The notes: generated by a model from the letters alone, not told the origin. Shown: positions 18,417 through 28,143, counted from the stretch's first letter. The stretch: DNA of 64,000 bases from CAIVVT01 sp963838205 (GCA_963838205.1 CAWIQF010000026.1:62001-126000); one strand, 5' to 3'. Program-made: numbers and translations.

Positions 18417-19727
18417 GTGGGCTCCGGCGGCCGGACGGCGAGGCATTTCTTGCGGCATTTCTTTCGAGTTTGTCTGGCTTCTGTGACGCTGGCGGCGGCC
18501 GCGTGGGCGCAGAGCGCGCCGCTGGCGCTGGCGGATTGCGTGCGCCTGGCGCTGGATGCGCGCGGCAAGCTCAGCCTGGCGCAGAACGACCTCCACATAG
18601 CGCAGCAGGGAGTCGTGGCGGCGCGGGCCGGATTCCTGCCGCAGGTGCAGGCGTCGGGCGGCTACACCTACAACACGCCGGCGCGCACAGCGGGCAGCCC
18701 GCAACCGCAGCAGTTCCTCGCGTTGAACGCGGTGCATGAGTATGTGACGCAGTTCGGGGCCTCTCTCGCTCTCGACACGTCGGGAAAGCTGCGGGCGGAG
18801 CTGGCGCGGGCGCGGGCCGAGCGCGAAGCGGCCCGGCTCAGCTTGAAGGTCACCGAGCGCGACCTGCGGCGCGAGGTGACCGCGGCCTACTACCGGCTGG
18901 TGCTGGCGCGCCGGCTGGTGGAAGTCGCGAAGAGCACGCTGGCCGAGGCGCAGGGGTTTGAGAGCCGGGCGCGCAAGCTCAACGCCGGCGGCGAGGTAGC
19001 GCGCGCCGACGTCGTGAAGGCGCAGGCGGAGGCCGCGTTCCTGCAGCAGGCGCTGCAGGGCGCGGAACTCGACGCCGAAACCGCCAACCACGACCTGGCA
19101 TCCTACTGGACCGCCGATGTCGGCGCGCCATTGAACGTAGTGGATCCTTTCGACGCGCCATTGCCACAGCCGGAGCCTGCGGTGTTGAGCGACGCCTACA
19201 TGCGGCGTCCCGAGTTCCAGGTCTTCGACGCGCAACGGCTGGGGCTACGGGCCGACGTCAGCCGCGCCCGCGCGGACCTGCTGCCGCAGGCCTCGCTGAA
19301 CTGGGAGTACGGCATCGATGCCGCGCGCTATAGCTTTGCCTACCGCGGCCAGGCGTTGTTCGCGACGCTGAACGTGCCGCTGTTCGACTGGTTCAAAACA
19401 CGCAGCACCATGCGGCAGTCGGAGGCGCGTCTGGCCTCGTTCGATATCTCGCGCGAGATGGCGCGTCGCGATCTCTCGCGCGATTACCAGACGGCCATCG
19501 CGCGCGCGCGTTCGAATTGGTCGCAGATTGAAACCGCGCGCGAGCAGGTGCGGTTGTCGGAGGAGAACTACCGGCTGGCCAAGCTGCGCTACGAGGGCGG
19601 CGAAGGGCTGGCTCTGGATGTCGTCTCGGCGCAGTCGCAACTGGCGCAGGCGCGCGGCAATTACTTCTCGGCCATCTCCGCGTATTTGAACGCGCGGGCC
19701 GATTTCCAGGTGGCTTCAGGACAATGA
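18417..19727 (+). CDS. TolC-family outer-membrane efflux protein
   Basis: 436 residues, GTG start, signal peptide ending around AAAWAQS. Two long coiled-coil repeats of the TolC type, with conserved LALADCVRLAL at the N-terminus and LALDVVSAQSQLAQARGNYF at the C-terminus. Outer-membrane channel of the tripartite pump encoded next. It overlaps the adaptor gene by 4 bp (ATGA). Divergent from the VWFA gene across about 200 bp that should hold both promoters. Confidence 0.92.
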   Translation: MGSGGRTARHFLRHFFRVCLASVTLAAAAWAQSAPLALADCVRLALDARGKLSLAQNDLHIAQQGVVAARAGFLPQVQASGGYTYNTPARTAGSPQPQQFLALNAVHEYVTQFGASLALDTSGKLRAELARARAEREAARLSLKVTERDLRREVTAAYYRLVLARRLVEVAKSTLAEAQGFESRARKLNAGGEVARADVVKAQAEAAFLQQALQGAELDAETANHDLASYWTADVGAPLNVVDPFDAPLPQPEPAVLSDAYMRRPEFQVFDAQRLGLRADVSRARADLLPQASLNWEYGIDAARYSFAYRGQALFATLNVPLFDWFKTRSTMRQSEARLASFDISREMARRDLSRDYQTAIARARSNWSQIETAREQVRLSEENYRLAKLRYEGGEGLALDVVSAQSQLAQARGNYFSAISAYLNARADFQVASGQ

Positions 19728-21028
19728 AACGAGAATTCACGAGCGTGACCGCCGCCGCGCTGTTGGGCCAGTTGCTCTTTCTGGGCGGTTGCGCCAAAAA
19801 AGAAGAGGCCGAGGCCAAGCCGGTGGTCGAAGTGCGGACCGCCCAGGCCGTGGTCGAGGACGTGGAGCAGACGATCACCGGTCCGGCGACGGTGTTCGCC
19901 GCGGCGCAGGCCGGCGTCGCGGCGCGCTCGGCCGCGCCGATCAAGCGGCTGCTGGTGAAGAAGGGCGACACGGTGCAGGCCGGCCAGGCGCTGGCCGAGT
20001 TGGAATCGCGCGACCTGGTGGCCGGTCAGGCCGAGGCGCAGGCCGGAGTGGCCGACGCCGAAGCGAATTTGCAGAAAACCGTCGCCGGCACGCTGCCCGG
20101 CGATGTCGAACGCGCGCGCGGCCAGTTGGTGGCCGCCGAAGCCGCCTACAAACAAGCCGACGCGATTTACCAGCGCCGCAAGAGCCTGTTCGAAGAAGGC
20201 GCCATCCCGCAGCGCGACCTGCTGGTGGCGGAGACCGAACTGGCCACCGACAAGGCCAACTACGAAGTCGCGAAAATGTCGCTGGACCTGTTGAAAAATC
20301 AGTCGCGCGAGCGCGACATCCAGATGGCGCGCAGCCATGTGGAGCAGGCCCAGGCGCATCTGGCGGGGGCCGAGGCACAGCTTTCTTACGCGCGTATCAC
20401 GGCGCCGTTCGCCGGTACGGTGACCGAGCAGTTCATGTTTCCGGGCGACATGGCGCGGCCCGACGCGCCGGTGTTCACGGTCAGCGATTTGTCGAAGGCC
20501 GTGGCGCGCGCGCAGATTCCAGAGTCCGACTCGGGGCCGATTCATTCCGGCCAGACCTGCGCCTTCCTGCCCGGCAGCGCGGCCGCGTCCGGCGACGGCG
20601 GGAAGCCCGCGCCGCTCGCAGGGCGGATCACGGTGGTGAACCGGTCGGCCGATCCGGCGCGGCGCACGGTCGAGGTGTGGTGCGAGATCGGCGCGCCGCC
20701 CGCGTCGCTCCATCCGGGCACTTTCGGCGACGTCGCCATCGTCATTGCGCGCGGCCAGGGCGTCACCGTGCCGCGCGAGGCGCTGCAGTTCAACGAAGGC
20801 ACGCGCACGGGCTGGGTGATGCTGATCGACGGCCACACGGCGCACCGGCGCGACGTGGAGACAGCCGAGGTTTCGGGCGCGCGCGTGCGCGTTTTGAAGG
20901 GTCTCAAGGGCGGCGAGACGGTGGCCACCGAGGGCGTCTACTCGCTCACCGACGGCATGCAGGTGCAGCTCCCGGGCGACAAGCCCGCGCCGAAGGAACC
21001 GGGCGCCGCGTCAGAGGAAAAGAAGTGA
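19724..21028 (+). CDS. RND efflux periplasmic adaptor (HlyD/MFP family) lipoprotein
   Basis: 434 residues. Lipobox LFLGGC indicates membrane anchoring through a lipidated Cys. The barrel-sandwich half motifs are AAPIKRLLVKKGDTVQAGQ and ITAPFAGTVTEQFMFPGD, separated by a long alpha-helical hairpin rich in Ala, Glu and Gln. The C-terminal beta-barrel and membrane-proximal regions follow. It bridges the TolC channel and the RND permease. Translationally coupled on both sides. Confidence 0.92.
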   Translation: MKREFTSVTAAALLGQLLFLGGCAKKEEAEAKPVVEVRTAQAVVEDVEQTITGPATVFAAAQAGVAARSAAPIKRLLVKKGDTVQAGQALAELESRDLVAGQAEAQAGVADAEANLQKTVAGTLPGDVERARGQLVAAEAAYKQADAIYQRRKSLFEEGAIPQRDLLVAETELATDKANYEVAKMSLDLLKNQSRERDIQMARSHVEQAQAHLAGAEAQLSYARITAPFAGTVTEQFMFPGDMARPDAPVFTVSDLSKAVARAQIPESDSGPIHSGQTCAFLPGSAAASGDGGKPAPLAGRITVVNRSADPARRTVEVWCEIGAPPASLHPGTFGDVAIVIARGQGVTVPREALQFNEGTRTGWVMLIDGHTAHRRDVETAEVSGARVRVLKGLKGGETVATEGVYSLTDGMQVQLPGDKPAPKEPGAASEEKK

Positions 21029-24000
21029 CTGCCGCGTTGGCCCGCTTCGTGGAAGCCCACGGCCGGGCGCTGGTGCTGGTCTTCGTCGCCTTCGCCGTGG
21101 CTGGCATCGTCATGGTGCCCGCAATTCCCGTTTCGATTTTTCCTCAGACCGATTTCCCGCGCATCTCGGTCCGCGTGGACAACGGCATAGCGCCCATCGA
21201 CGTGCAGTTGCTGACCGTGACCCGCCCGCTCGAGGAGACCATCCGCACCGTGCCCGGCATCGTCACGGTGCGCTCGATCACGGCCCGCGGCGGCACCGAC
21301 ATCAACGTCTTTTTCCGCTGGGACGTCAACGTTCTGGACGCGCTGCACATGGTGCAGGGGCGCATCTCGCAGATCATGCCGTCGATGCCCGCCGAGGCGC
21401 GCTTCACCATCAACCGGCTGACCTTTTCGGTGTTTCCGATGGTCGGCTTCAGTATCACTTCGCCCTCGCGCTCGCTGGCCGATCTGTGGGAGCTGGCCTA
21501 CTACGACTACGCGCCGCGACTGTACCGTCTGCCCGGCGTGGCGGAGACGCGCATCGTCGGCGGACGGCCGAAGGAGTACCACGTCATCGTCGACCCGCAA
21601 AAGCTGAACGGCTATGGCATCCCGCTCAGCAAAGTGGCTGACGCGCTGCGCGCGACCAATGTGATCGAGCCGGCGGGCATGATGCAGGAGAACTACCACC
21701 TGTACCTGACCACCGTCACCGGGCTGCTGCGCGAGCCCGACCAGGTGGGCGACGTCGTCGTAGACGTCGTGAAAGGCACTCCGGTACAGATCCGCAACAT
21801 CGCCACGGTCGTCTCCGCCGAAGAACCGGTCTACAACGTCGTGACCGCCAACGGGCGTCCGGCCGTGCTCGTGAATGTGATGCAGCAGCCGGATGGCAAC
21901 TCGATCGAGATCGCCGACGCGGTCAACCGCGAGCTCGGTGAAATCAAGAAGACTCTGCCCAAGGACGCGCAACTGAGCGTGTTCTACGACCAGTCGATCC
22001 TGGTGCGCGACTCCATCAACGGCGTCGTGGAGAGCATCCTGATCGGGCTGGTGCTTTCGATTGCCGTGCTGATGGGCTTTCTCAAAAGCTGGCGCACGAC
22101 GGCGGTGGCGGCGATCGTGATTCCCATCGCCGTGCTCTCGGCCATCGTGTTCATGCGGCTGTTCCACATGAGCTTCAACCTGATGACGCTGGGCGGACTG
22201 GCGGCGTGCATCGGCGTGGTGATCGACGACGCCATCGTGATGGTCGAGAATATCAGCGTCCATATGGCCATGGGCCAGGACGGCCGCGAGGCCAGCCTGA
22301 ACGCGATCCGCGAGCTGACCCCGGCGCTGATCGGCTCCACGCTCACGCCGATAATGGTCTTCGTGCCGCTGGTTTTCCTGGGCGGCATCACTGCGGTATT
22401 CTTCCGCGCGCTGGCGATGACCATGGTGACCGCGCTGATCGCCTCGCTGCTGTTGGCGGTGCTGTTCACGCCGGTGCTGGCGCGGCTGTTCGTCCGGCCC
22501 AAGCGGCGCGACGATGTGGTCCTTACGATCCAGGCCGCCGAACAGGAGGGCGAAGGCCGCATCATGCGGCGTCTAACGACAGTTTATGAACAGGCGCTGT
22601 CCTGGTCGCTGGCGCACACGGCGCTGGTGCTCATCGCCGCGGGCCTGGTCCTGGCCGGATCGGTGGGCATCTTTTACCAGCTCGGCTCGGGCTTTTTGCC
22701 GGAGATGGATGAAGGCGCGTTCGTGCTCGACTACATCATGCCCTCGGGCACGTCGCTCGATGAAACCGACCGCGTGTTGCGGCACATCGAGCGCATGCTG
22801 CAGGCCACGCCCGAGGTGGAAAGCTACTCGCGGCGCACCGGCGCGCAGCTCGGTCTGGCCATCGCCGAGCCCAACACCGGCGATTTTCTGGTGAAGCTGA
22901 AGAAAGACCGCAAACGCTCGCTGGCCGAAGTCACCGACGAGCTGCGCGATCAGATCCGACGCGCCGAACCGGCTCTGGACATCGAGTTTCCGCACATGCT
23001 CGAGGACCTGATCTCGGACCTGGTTTCGGCGCCGCAGCCCATCGAGATCAAGATCTATAACAACGACCCGCGCGTCTACCTGGACCTGGCGCACAAGATC
23101 GAGGAGTGGCTGCCGAAGGTCCGCGGCGTGGTCGATGTGGTCAACCAGAATTTCGTCATCGGGCCGGCGGTGAACTTCCGCGTCAACCCGCGCCAGGCCG
23201 CGCTGGCGGGCTTCACGACGCAGCAGGTGGCCGACATCGGCGCCGCGATTCTCGAAGGCCAGCCGGCCTCGTCGCTGATCCGCAACAACCGCCTGATTCC
23301 GATTCGCGTACGCTATCCGCTGGCGTACCGCGATTCGATCGAGAAGATGAGCTCGCTGCTGATCACCTCGCCCACGGCCGTAACGCTCCCGCTGGGGTCA
23401 ATTTCCTCGATCGAGATCGAAGAGGGCCAGACCGAAGTCCACCGCGAGAATCTACGGCCGCTCAGCAACGTCACGGCGCGGCTGGCGGGACGCGACCTGG
23501 GCTCAGCGATGGACGAGATCCAGCGCCGCCTGCCGCGGGAAATCGCGATCCCGCCGGGGACGGAGATCGAATACGGCGGCACGTACGAGGTCCAGAAGGA
23601 GAGCTTCCTCGGGCTCACGCAGGTGCTGCTGATGTCGATTCTGCTGATTTTCGTCGTGCTGGTGTTCGAGTTTCGTTCGTTCTCGCATCCAATCGCGATC
23701 GTGGCCGCGACCGTCATGTGCGCCTCCGGCGCGCTGGCCGCGCTGTGGATCACGCAATCGACGCTGAACATCGCCTCGTTCATGGGCACGATCATGGTCG
23801 TCGGCATCGTGCAGAAGAACGGCATTTTGATGCTCGACTCCGAGCGCGCGTTTACGCTGGAAGGCTTCGGGTTGCGCGACGCCATTTTCAACGCCGGCCG
23901 GCGCCGCCTGCGGCCGATCCTGATGACCGCGCTGGCGACCATCTTCGGCATGCTGCCGCTGGCGCTGGGAGTAGGCAGCGGCGCGCAGCTTTTGCAGCCG

Positions 24001-24099
24001 CTGGCGATCGCCGTGATCGGCGGTGTTGCGGTGTCGATGCTGCTCTCGCTGCTGGTCACGCCGGTGCTTTATTACAAGCTGAAGGAAAGAGGTTTGTGA
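21025..24099 (+). CDS. RND efflux permease (AcrB/CzcA superfamily)
   Basis: 1024 residues from a GTG that overlaps the adaptor stop (GTGA), with AGAGGAAAAG upstream. Typical RND architecture: TM1, a large periplasmic porter domain, TM2-6, a second loop (from about SGFLPEMDEGAFVLDYIMPS) and TM8-12. The proton-relay pair is Asp401-Asp402 in VIDDAIVMVENIS. The second half carries GIVQKNGILMLD at the equivalent TM. Drives proton-coupled export. Substrate unclear: relay motif and loops resemble drug/hydrophobe pumps more than the DFG-type metal CzcA group, but this is a judgement. Confidence 0.93.
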   Translation: MTAALARFVEAHGRALVLVFVAFAVAGIVMVPAIPVSIFPQTDFPRISVRVDNGIAPIDVQLLTVTRPLEETIRTVPGIVTVRSITARGGTDINVFFRWDVNVLDALHMVQGRISQIMPSMPAEARFTINRLTFSVFPMVGFSITSPSRSLADLWELAYYDYAPRLYRLPGVAETRIVGGRPKEYHVIVDPQKLNGYGIPLSKVADALRATNVIEPAGMMQENYHLYLTTVTGLLREPDQVGDVVVDVVKGTPVQIRNIATVVSAEEPVYNVVTANGRPAVLVNVMQQPDGNSIEIADAVNRELGEIKKTLPKDAQLSVFYDQSILVRDSINGVVESILIGLVLSIAVLMGFLKSWRTTAVAAIVIPIAVLSAIVFMRLFHMSFNLMTLGGLAACIGVVIDDAIVMVENISVHMAMGQDGREASLNAIRELTPALIGSTLTPIMVFVPLVFLGGITAVFFRALAMTMVTALIASLLLAVLFTPVLARLFVRPKRRDDVVLTIQAAEQEGEGRIMRRLTTVYEQALSWSLAHTALVLIAAGLVLAGSVGIFYQLGSGFLPEMDEGAFVLDYIMPSGTSLDETDRVLRHIERMLQATPEVESYSRRTGAQLGLAIAEPNTGDFLVKLKKDRKRSLAEVTDELRDQIRRAEPALDIEFPHMLEDLISDLVSAPQPIEIKIYNNDPRVYLDLAHKIEEWLPKVRGVVDVVNQNFVIGPAVNFRVNPRQAALAGFTTQQVADIGAAILEGQPASSLIRNNRLIPIRVRYPLAYRDSIEKMSSLLITSPTAVTLPLGSISSIEIEEGQTEVHRENLRPLSNVTARLAGRDLGSAMDEIQRRLPREIAIPPGTEIEYGGTYEVQKESFLGLTQVLLMSILLIFVVLVFEFRSFSHPIAIVAATVMCASGALAALWITQSTLNIASFMGTIMVVGIVQKNGILMLDSERAFTLEGFGLRDAIFNAGRRRLRPILMTALATIFGMLPLALGVGSGAQLLQPLAIAVIGGVAVSMLLSLLVTPVLYYKLKERGL

Positions 24100-24186
24100 T
24101 GCGCGTTTTCTCAGCCTCATCCAGGGACTCGCGCACGCAACTATTCTCGCCTGGCTCTTAAGTATTACCCTGAAAACTCCCGCACC

Positions 24187-24777
24187 ATGCGCAAGGCATT
24201 AACGCATCTGAAGTCCGCCGACCCCGTGCTCGGCGGCATTATCGAACGCCTCGGCGCGAGCCGTATGGCGCACCGGCCGGCGACCTTCGACGCGCTGGCG
24301 CACTCGATCATCAACCAGCAGTTGAGCGGGAAGGCGGCGGCGACGATCTACGGCCGTCTGCAGGCCGCGCTCGCGCCGCGGGAGGTCGAGCCGCGGGGCA
24401 TTCTCAAGCTCGGGGCAGCGAAGCTGCGAGCGCTGGGCATCAGCGCGCAGAAGTGTTCCTATCTGCTGGATCTGGCCGCGAAGACCCGCAGCAAGGAAGT
24501 CGATTTCGAGAAGCTCCCCACGTTGAGCGACGCCGCGATTGTCGAGCAATTGACAGCCATCAAGGGCATCGGCGTGTGGACCGTGCACATGTTTCTGATC
24601 TTCGCGTTGCGGCGGCCGGACGTGCTGCCCTCGGGCGATCTGGGCATCCAGAACGCGGTGCAGAAAGCCTACGGGCTCGAGAGCCGCCCGAAGCCGAAGC
24701 AGGTGGAAGAGATCGGCGCGAAGTGGCGGCCCTACGCCTCCTACGCGGCGTGGTATCTGTGGCGCAGCCTGGAGTGA
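24187..24777 (+). CDS. AlkA-like DNA-3-methyladenine glycosylase II (HhH-GPD)
   Basis: 196 residues, shorter than E. coli AlkA because the N-terminal TBP-like domain is missing. The helix-hairpin-helix is LTAIKGIGVWTVHMFLIFAL, and the catalytic Asp is in LPSGDLGIQNAV, 20-odd residues on. DALAHSIINQQLSGKAA is the conserved first helix of the glycosylase core. Excises alkylated purines in base excision repair. Stands alone, 87 bp after the RND operon. Confidence 0.92.
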   Translation: MRKALTHLKSADPVLGGIIERLGASRMAHRPATFDALAHSIINQQLSGKAAATIYGRLQAALAPREVEPRGILKLGAAKLRALGISAQKCSYLLDLAAKTRSKEVDFEKLPTLSDAAIVEQLTAIKGIGVWTVHMFLIFALRRPDVLPSGDLGIQNAVQKAYGLESRPKPKQVEEIGAKWRPYASYAAWYLWRSLE

Positions 24778-24826
24778 ACGGGCGCGCGCACGCGAATCAG
24801 CCGGCGTTGTGGAACAAGCCGGCCGC

Positions 24827-25810
24827 TTATACGTGGCCCAGCACCGGGTGCGGCTGATAGGGCTCTTCGAGGGCCCGTAATTCGGCCTCGTCGAGCGTTA
24901 GCGTCAGCGCCGCCAGGGCGTCGTCGAGGTGCTGCATTTTGCTGGCGCCGATGATGGGCGCGGTCACGCCCGGCTTGGCCAACAACCAGGCCAGCGCCAC
25001 TTGGGCGTTGGAAACGCCGCGCTGCCACGCGATGGCGGTCACGCGTTCGACGACCGCGAAATCCGATGGCTGGTAGTACATCTTCTGCGCGTATTCGTCG
25101 GTCTTGGCGCGGATCGTTTCGCCGTAGTCGCCGGGGCGGCGGTTGCCGGCCAGGAAGCCGCGCGCCAGCGGGCTCCACGGGATGACGCCAATGCCTTCTT
25201 CGCGGCACAGCGGCAGCATCTCGCGCTCTTCTTCGCGGTAGATCAGGTTGTAGTGGTTCTGCATGGTGACGAAGCGCGCGAGGCCGAGCCGGTCGGCCGT
25301 GTAGAGCATCTTCGCGAACTGCCAGGCGTACATCGACGATGCGCCGATGTAGAGCGCTTTGCCTGCGCGCACCACGTCGTCGAGCGCTTCGAGCGTCTCC
25401 TCGATCGGCGTCTCATAGTCGAAGCGATGAATCTGGTACAGGTCCACGTAATCGGTGCCCAGGCGCTTCAGGCTGGCGTCGATCGAATGCAGGATGTGCT
25501 TGCGCGACAGGCCGCGCTGGTTCGGATCGTCGCCCATGGGCCCGTGGACCTTGGTGGCGATCACGACCTGATCGCGCGAGGGGCCGAAATCCTTCAACGC
25601 GCGCCCCAGGATCTCCTCGCTCACGCCGTTTGAATACACGTCGGCGGTGTCGAAGAAGTTGATGCCCGCCTCCAGGGCGCGCCGCAGGAAGGGACGGCTT
25701 TCCTCTTCTTCGAGCACCCACTCGCGCCATTTCTTCGAGCCGTAGGTCATCGCGCCCAGGCACAGGCGCGATACCTTCAATCCCGTGCCACCGAGTCTCG
25801 TATATTCCAT
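24827..25810 (-). CDS. Aldo/keto reductase (voltage-gated K-channel beta/YajO-like group)
   Basis: Start chosen at MEYTRLGGTGLKVSRLCLGA, the normal start of this family. Longer in-frame starts run into the upstream gene, and MGVMEYT three codons earlier is the only near alternative. Catalytic tetrad visible: Asp and Tyr in NFFDTADVYSNG, Lys in VVIATKVHGP, His in LYQIHRFDY. About 327 residues, NADP-dependent and cytoplasmic. 46 bp downstream of the heptose gene on the same strand. Confidence 0.9.
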   Translation of the reverse strand: MEYTRLGGTGLKVSRLCLGAMTYGSKKWREWVLEEEESRPFLRRALEAGINFFDTADVYSNGVSEEILGRALKDFGPSRDQVVIATKVHGPMGDDPNQRGLSRKHILHSIDASLKRLGTDYVDLYQIHRFDYETPIEETLEALDDVVRAGKALYIGASSMYAWQFAKMLYTADRLGLARFVTMQNHYNLIYREEEREMLPLCREEGIGVIPWSPLARGFLAGNRRPGDYGETIRAKTDEYAQKMYYQPSDFAVVERVTAIAWQRGVSNAQVALAWLLAKPGVTAPIIGASKMQHLDDALAALTLTLDEAELRALEEPYQPHPVLGHV

Positions 25811-25856
25811 AACTCCCATTATCGGAAAACCGGTGGCGACCGCTGGCGGGCTCGGC

Positions 25857-26867
25857 TCAGGACCAGCGCTCGACGGCGTGCGCAATCGAGTCGGCCGCCG
25901 CCGGCCAGGACCCCGCGTCGTCTTCGCTCACGCGGAACGACGGCACGCCCAGTACGGCGGCCGCATCGAAGTCGAGGCTCGAATCGCCGATCAGAAAGGC
26001 GCGTTTGGCAGGGAAGCCGAAATCCTGCAACGCGCGTTCGAGCAACCGAGTGCCGGGCTTGCGACAGGCGCAGCCGTCGGCCAGCGAGTGCGGGCAGAAG
26101 TAGATTTTCGAGATCTTCACGCCGTGCGGCGCCAGTTGTCGCAGCAGCGCCTGGTTGACGGCGATGAAGTCGTCGAGCGTGAAATAGCCCAGTCCGATGC
26201 CCTGCTGGTTGGTGACGATGGCCAGGCGCAGGCCCAGCGATTGCAGCCGTGCCAGCGCCTCTCCCGCGCCGGGCGCGAGTTGCACCAGCGCCGGTTTATG
26301 CAGGAACGGAACCAGCCGGATCAGCGTGCCGTCGCGGTCCAGAAGCACGATGCCGCGCGCGGCCGCCGGCGGCGGCTTTTCCGGCTCGGCGTGTAGCCAT
26401 ACGAGCGCGGCGCGCTCGATGGTCTGCGTGGTCGAAGCGTCGAATTCGATCGGGATCACCATGGCTTGGCCGCCCCAGACCTCGAGCGCCTTGGCTGAGC
26501 GCAGCTTCGCGGCATCGTAGTCGCCGCCTTTGATATACAGGTGCGGCCGGAGCTGCTCGATCAACGGCAGCGGGCGCGGATGGTCGAGCAGGGTGACGGC
26601 GTCGACCGCGCGTAGCGCACCGACCACGCGCAGGCGCTGCTCCTGCGGCTGAATGGGCCGCAGCGGGCTCTTGTATTGGCGGATCGACGCATCCGAGTTG
26701 ACGGCCACGATCAGCGTGTCGCACAGGCCGCGCGCCCGTTCGAGGTAATCGACGTGGCCGGCGTGCAACAGGTCGAAGGCGCCGCAAGTGAAGCCGATGC
26801 GCCGGCCCATGGCGCGCTGCTCCCGGCCCCAGGCGGCCAGTTCGCCGGGCTCGATGAAGTTGGCCAT
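25857..26867 (-). CDS. Bifunctional HldC-GmhB fusion (heptose-1-P adenylyltransferase / heptose bisphosphate phosphatase)
   Basis: 336 residues in two modules. Residues about 22-155 are a cytidylyltransferase-fold domain: GFTCGAFDLLHAGHVDYLE with the HxGH motif at 35-38 and YIKGGDY characteristic of RfaE2/HldC. Residues about 170-336 are a GmhB-type HAD phosphatase: DRDGT with nucleophile Asp177 and Asp179, IVTNQQGI, and the zinc loop Cys258, His260, Cys266, Cys268, then IGDSSLDFDAA. Together they would carry out the last two consecutive steps to ADP-heptose for LPS or glycans. The usual RfaE1/HldA kinase module is absent. Confidence 0.9.
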   Translation of the reverse strand: MANFIEPGELAAWGREQRAMGRRIGFTCGAFDLLHAGHVDYLERARGLCDTLIVAVNSDASIRQYKSPLRPIQPQEQRLRVVGALRAVDAVTLLDHPRPLPLIEQLRPHLYIKGGDYDAAKLRSAKALEVWGGQAMVIPIEFDASTTQTIERAALVWLHAEPEKPPPAAARGIVLLDRDGTLIRLVPFLHKPALVQLAPGAGEALARLQSLGLRLAIVTNQQGIGLGYFTLDDFIAVNQALLRQLAPHGVKISKIYFCPHSLADGCACRKPGTRLLERALQDFGFPAKRAFLIGDSSLDFDAAAVLGVPSFRVSEDDAGSWPAAADSIAHAVERWS

Positions 26868-26902
26868 CCACCCTATTGTCCACCCTCGCGACCACCGCGG
26901 CG

Positions 26903-26990
26903 CACGCGGGGATGGCGTGGGGCTGACGTGGAGATGACGTGGAGACGACGTGGAGACGACGCGGGGCTGACGTGGGGATGACGCGGGGTC
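26903..26990. repeat. Eight-unit 11-bp tandem repeat
   Basis: Eight consecutive 11-bp units of the form GACGTGGAGAT/C or GACGCGGGGCT, in perfect register from 26903. They fill most of the gap between two same-strand genes. The last unit is also the left arm of the hairpin at 26980-27004. 11 bp is near one helical turn and not a codon multiple. Confidence 0.8.
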
Positions 26991-27004
26991 GGCGACCCCG
27001 CGTC
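26980..27004 (-). terminator. Perfect 11-bp GC hairpin downstream of the RhaT-family gene
   Basis: GACGCGGGGTC and its exact complement flank a GGC loop, 10 nt beyond the stop of the upstream minus-strand gene. Position fits transcription termination, but no T-tract follows, so it is stem-loop only. Confidence 0.5.
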
Positions 27005-27014
27005 CCGGTGCGCG

Positions 27015-28037
27015 TCAGGCTCCGCGCGCCACCACCAGGATCGCCACGATCAGCAGCAGCAGTCCGGCCCACGACAGCGCCAGGCTCGAACTCTTCGCGC
27101 CCTTCCACTCGCCGCTGAGGAAGCCGTTGACGTTGGCCGTCAGGATCACCGTGCACATGAACACCGGCCAGGCCACGACGCCTCCGAGCGGCCCCAGAAT
27201 AGCAGCGCCCATGCCATAGATGCTCAAGCCGCCGAACCACAGCAGGCCCATCAGCGCGCTGCCGATCCAATCCCACGCCGGCGTCCCCACGGCCGTGTAG
27301 CGTCCCCAGGTCTTGTTCTTGCACAGCCGGTAAATCGCGTAGCCGGCGTTGATCAGAAATCCACCCGCGAGCGCCGGCACCCAGATCGCGTTGGCCTCCA
27401 TGCCCGACGCCGCGCCTTGATGCGCCGCGGCCGCCTGGACCGGTGCGCCGAAGACGAAACCGAAGTTGAGCATCGGCGACAGCACGCCCGACAGCAGGCA
27501 GATGACGAAGCCGGCCGCGAACGCGCCCTGCGCTCCCGCCGCGCGCGTTCCCGAATGATCGCGGTCTCTCAGCGCGCCGGCGCGCGCGCAGAGGATGATG
27601 CCGACCAGCACGATCGCCAGGCCGATCAATAAGACGTGCCCCTTGGGGGTGTTGATATCGCCGGGGTGCAGCGCCAGCATCGGGATCAGCGAGCCCAGGC
27701 AGCTCGTCATGCCGAGGATAATGGCGAACCCGAGCGCCATGCCAATGCGGCTGATGCCCAGTCCGAACAGCGTCGAGCCGAGCCCCCAGCCGGCGCCGTA
27801 AATCGCGATCTGCACGAGCAGCCAGCCCGACGCGCCGCCGTAGACCTGGCCCAGCGACGGCACCGTCGCGAAGGCCAGCAGCAGCGGCAGCAGAATCAGG
27901 GCCACCACCGAGTACACCAGCCAGATGTTTTCCCACGCCCAGCGCTTCTCGATGCCTTTCATGGGCACCGCGAAACTGCCATGAATCATGCCGCCGATGA
28001 CAGCCAGCAACGTGCCCATCAATGCGCCGGAACCCAT
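27015..28037 (-). CDS. rhaT: RhaT-family sugar/proton symporter
   Basis: 340 residues with about ten hydrophobic helices. The opening GGMIHGSFAVPMKGIEKRW and WENIW match the RhaT signature region, as do GWGLGSTLFGLGISRIGMAL and GHVLLIGLAIVLVG. RhaT imports L-rhamnose with protons in enterobacteria. No rhamnose catabolic genes are seen here, so the substrate is assigned by family only. Separated from the downstream heptose gene by a hairpin. Confidence 0.85.
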   Translation of the reverse strand: MGSGALMGTLLAVIGGMIHGSFAVPMKGIEKRWAWENIWLVYSVVALILLPLLLAFATVPSLGQVYGGASGWLLVQIAIYGAGWGLGSTLFGLGISRIGMALGFAIILGMTSCLGSLIPMLALHPGDINTPKGHVLLIGLAIVLVGIILCARAGALRDRDHSGTRAAGAQGAFAAGFVICLLSGVLSPMLNFGFVFGAPVQAAAAHQGAASGMEANAIWVPALAGGFLINAGYAIYRLCKNKTWGRYTAVGTPAWDWIGSALMGLLWFGGLSIYGMGAAILGPLGGVVAWPVFMCTVILTANVNGFLSGEWKGAKSSSLALSWAGLLLLIVAILVVARGA

Positions 28038-28143
28038 ACGCTCGTCTCCTCCGCCGCGGATGCGGCGCCCGCCGATTCTATCAATAATCGGGGCCGCTCG
28101 GGACTCTTCGAAAGGCTTCTCGGAAGGAGAGTCGGGCCGCGCG

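Noticed and set aside
26296..27936. 546-codon frame overlapping the heptose and RhaT-family genes
   Set aside because: Out-of-frame Arg/Gly/Ala-rich translation across two genes and an intergenic repeat; no domain.
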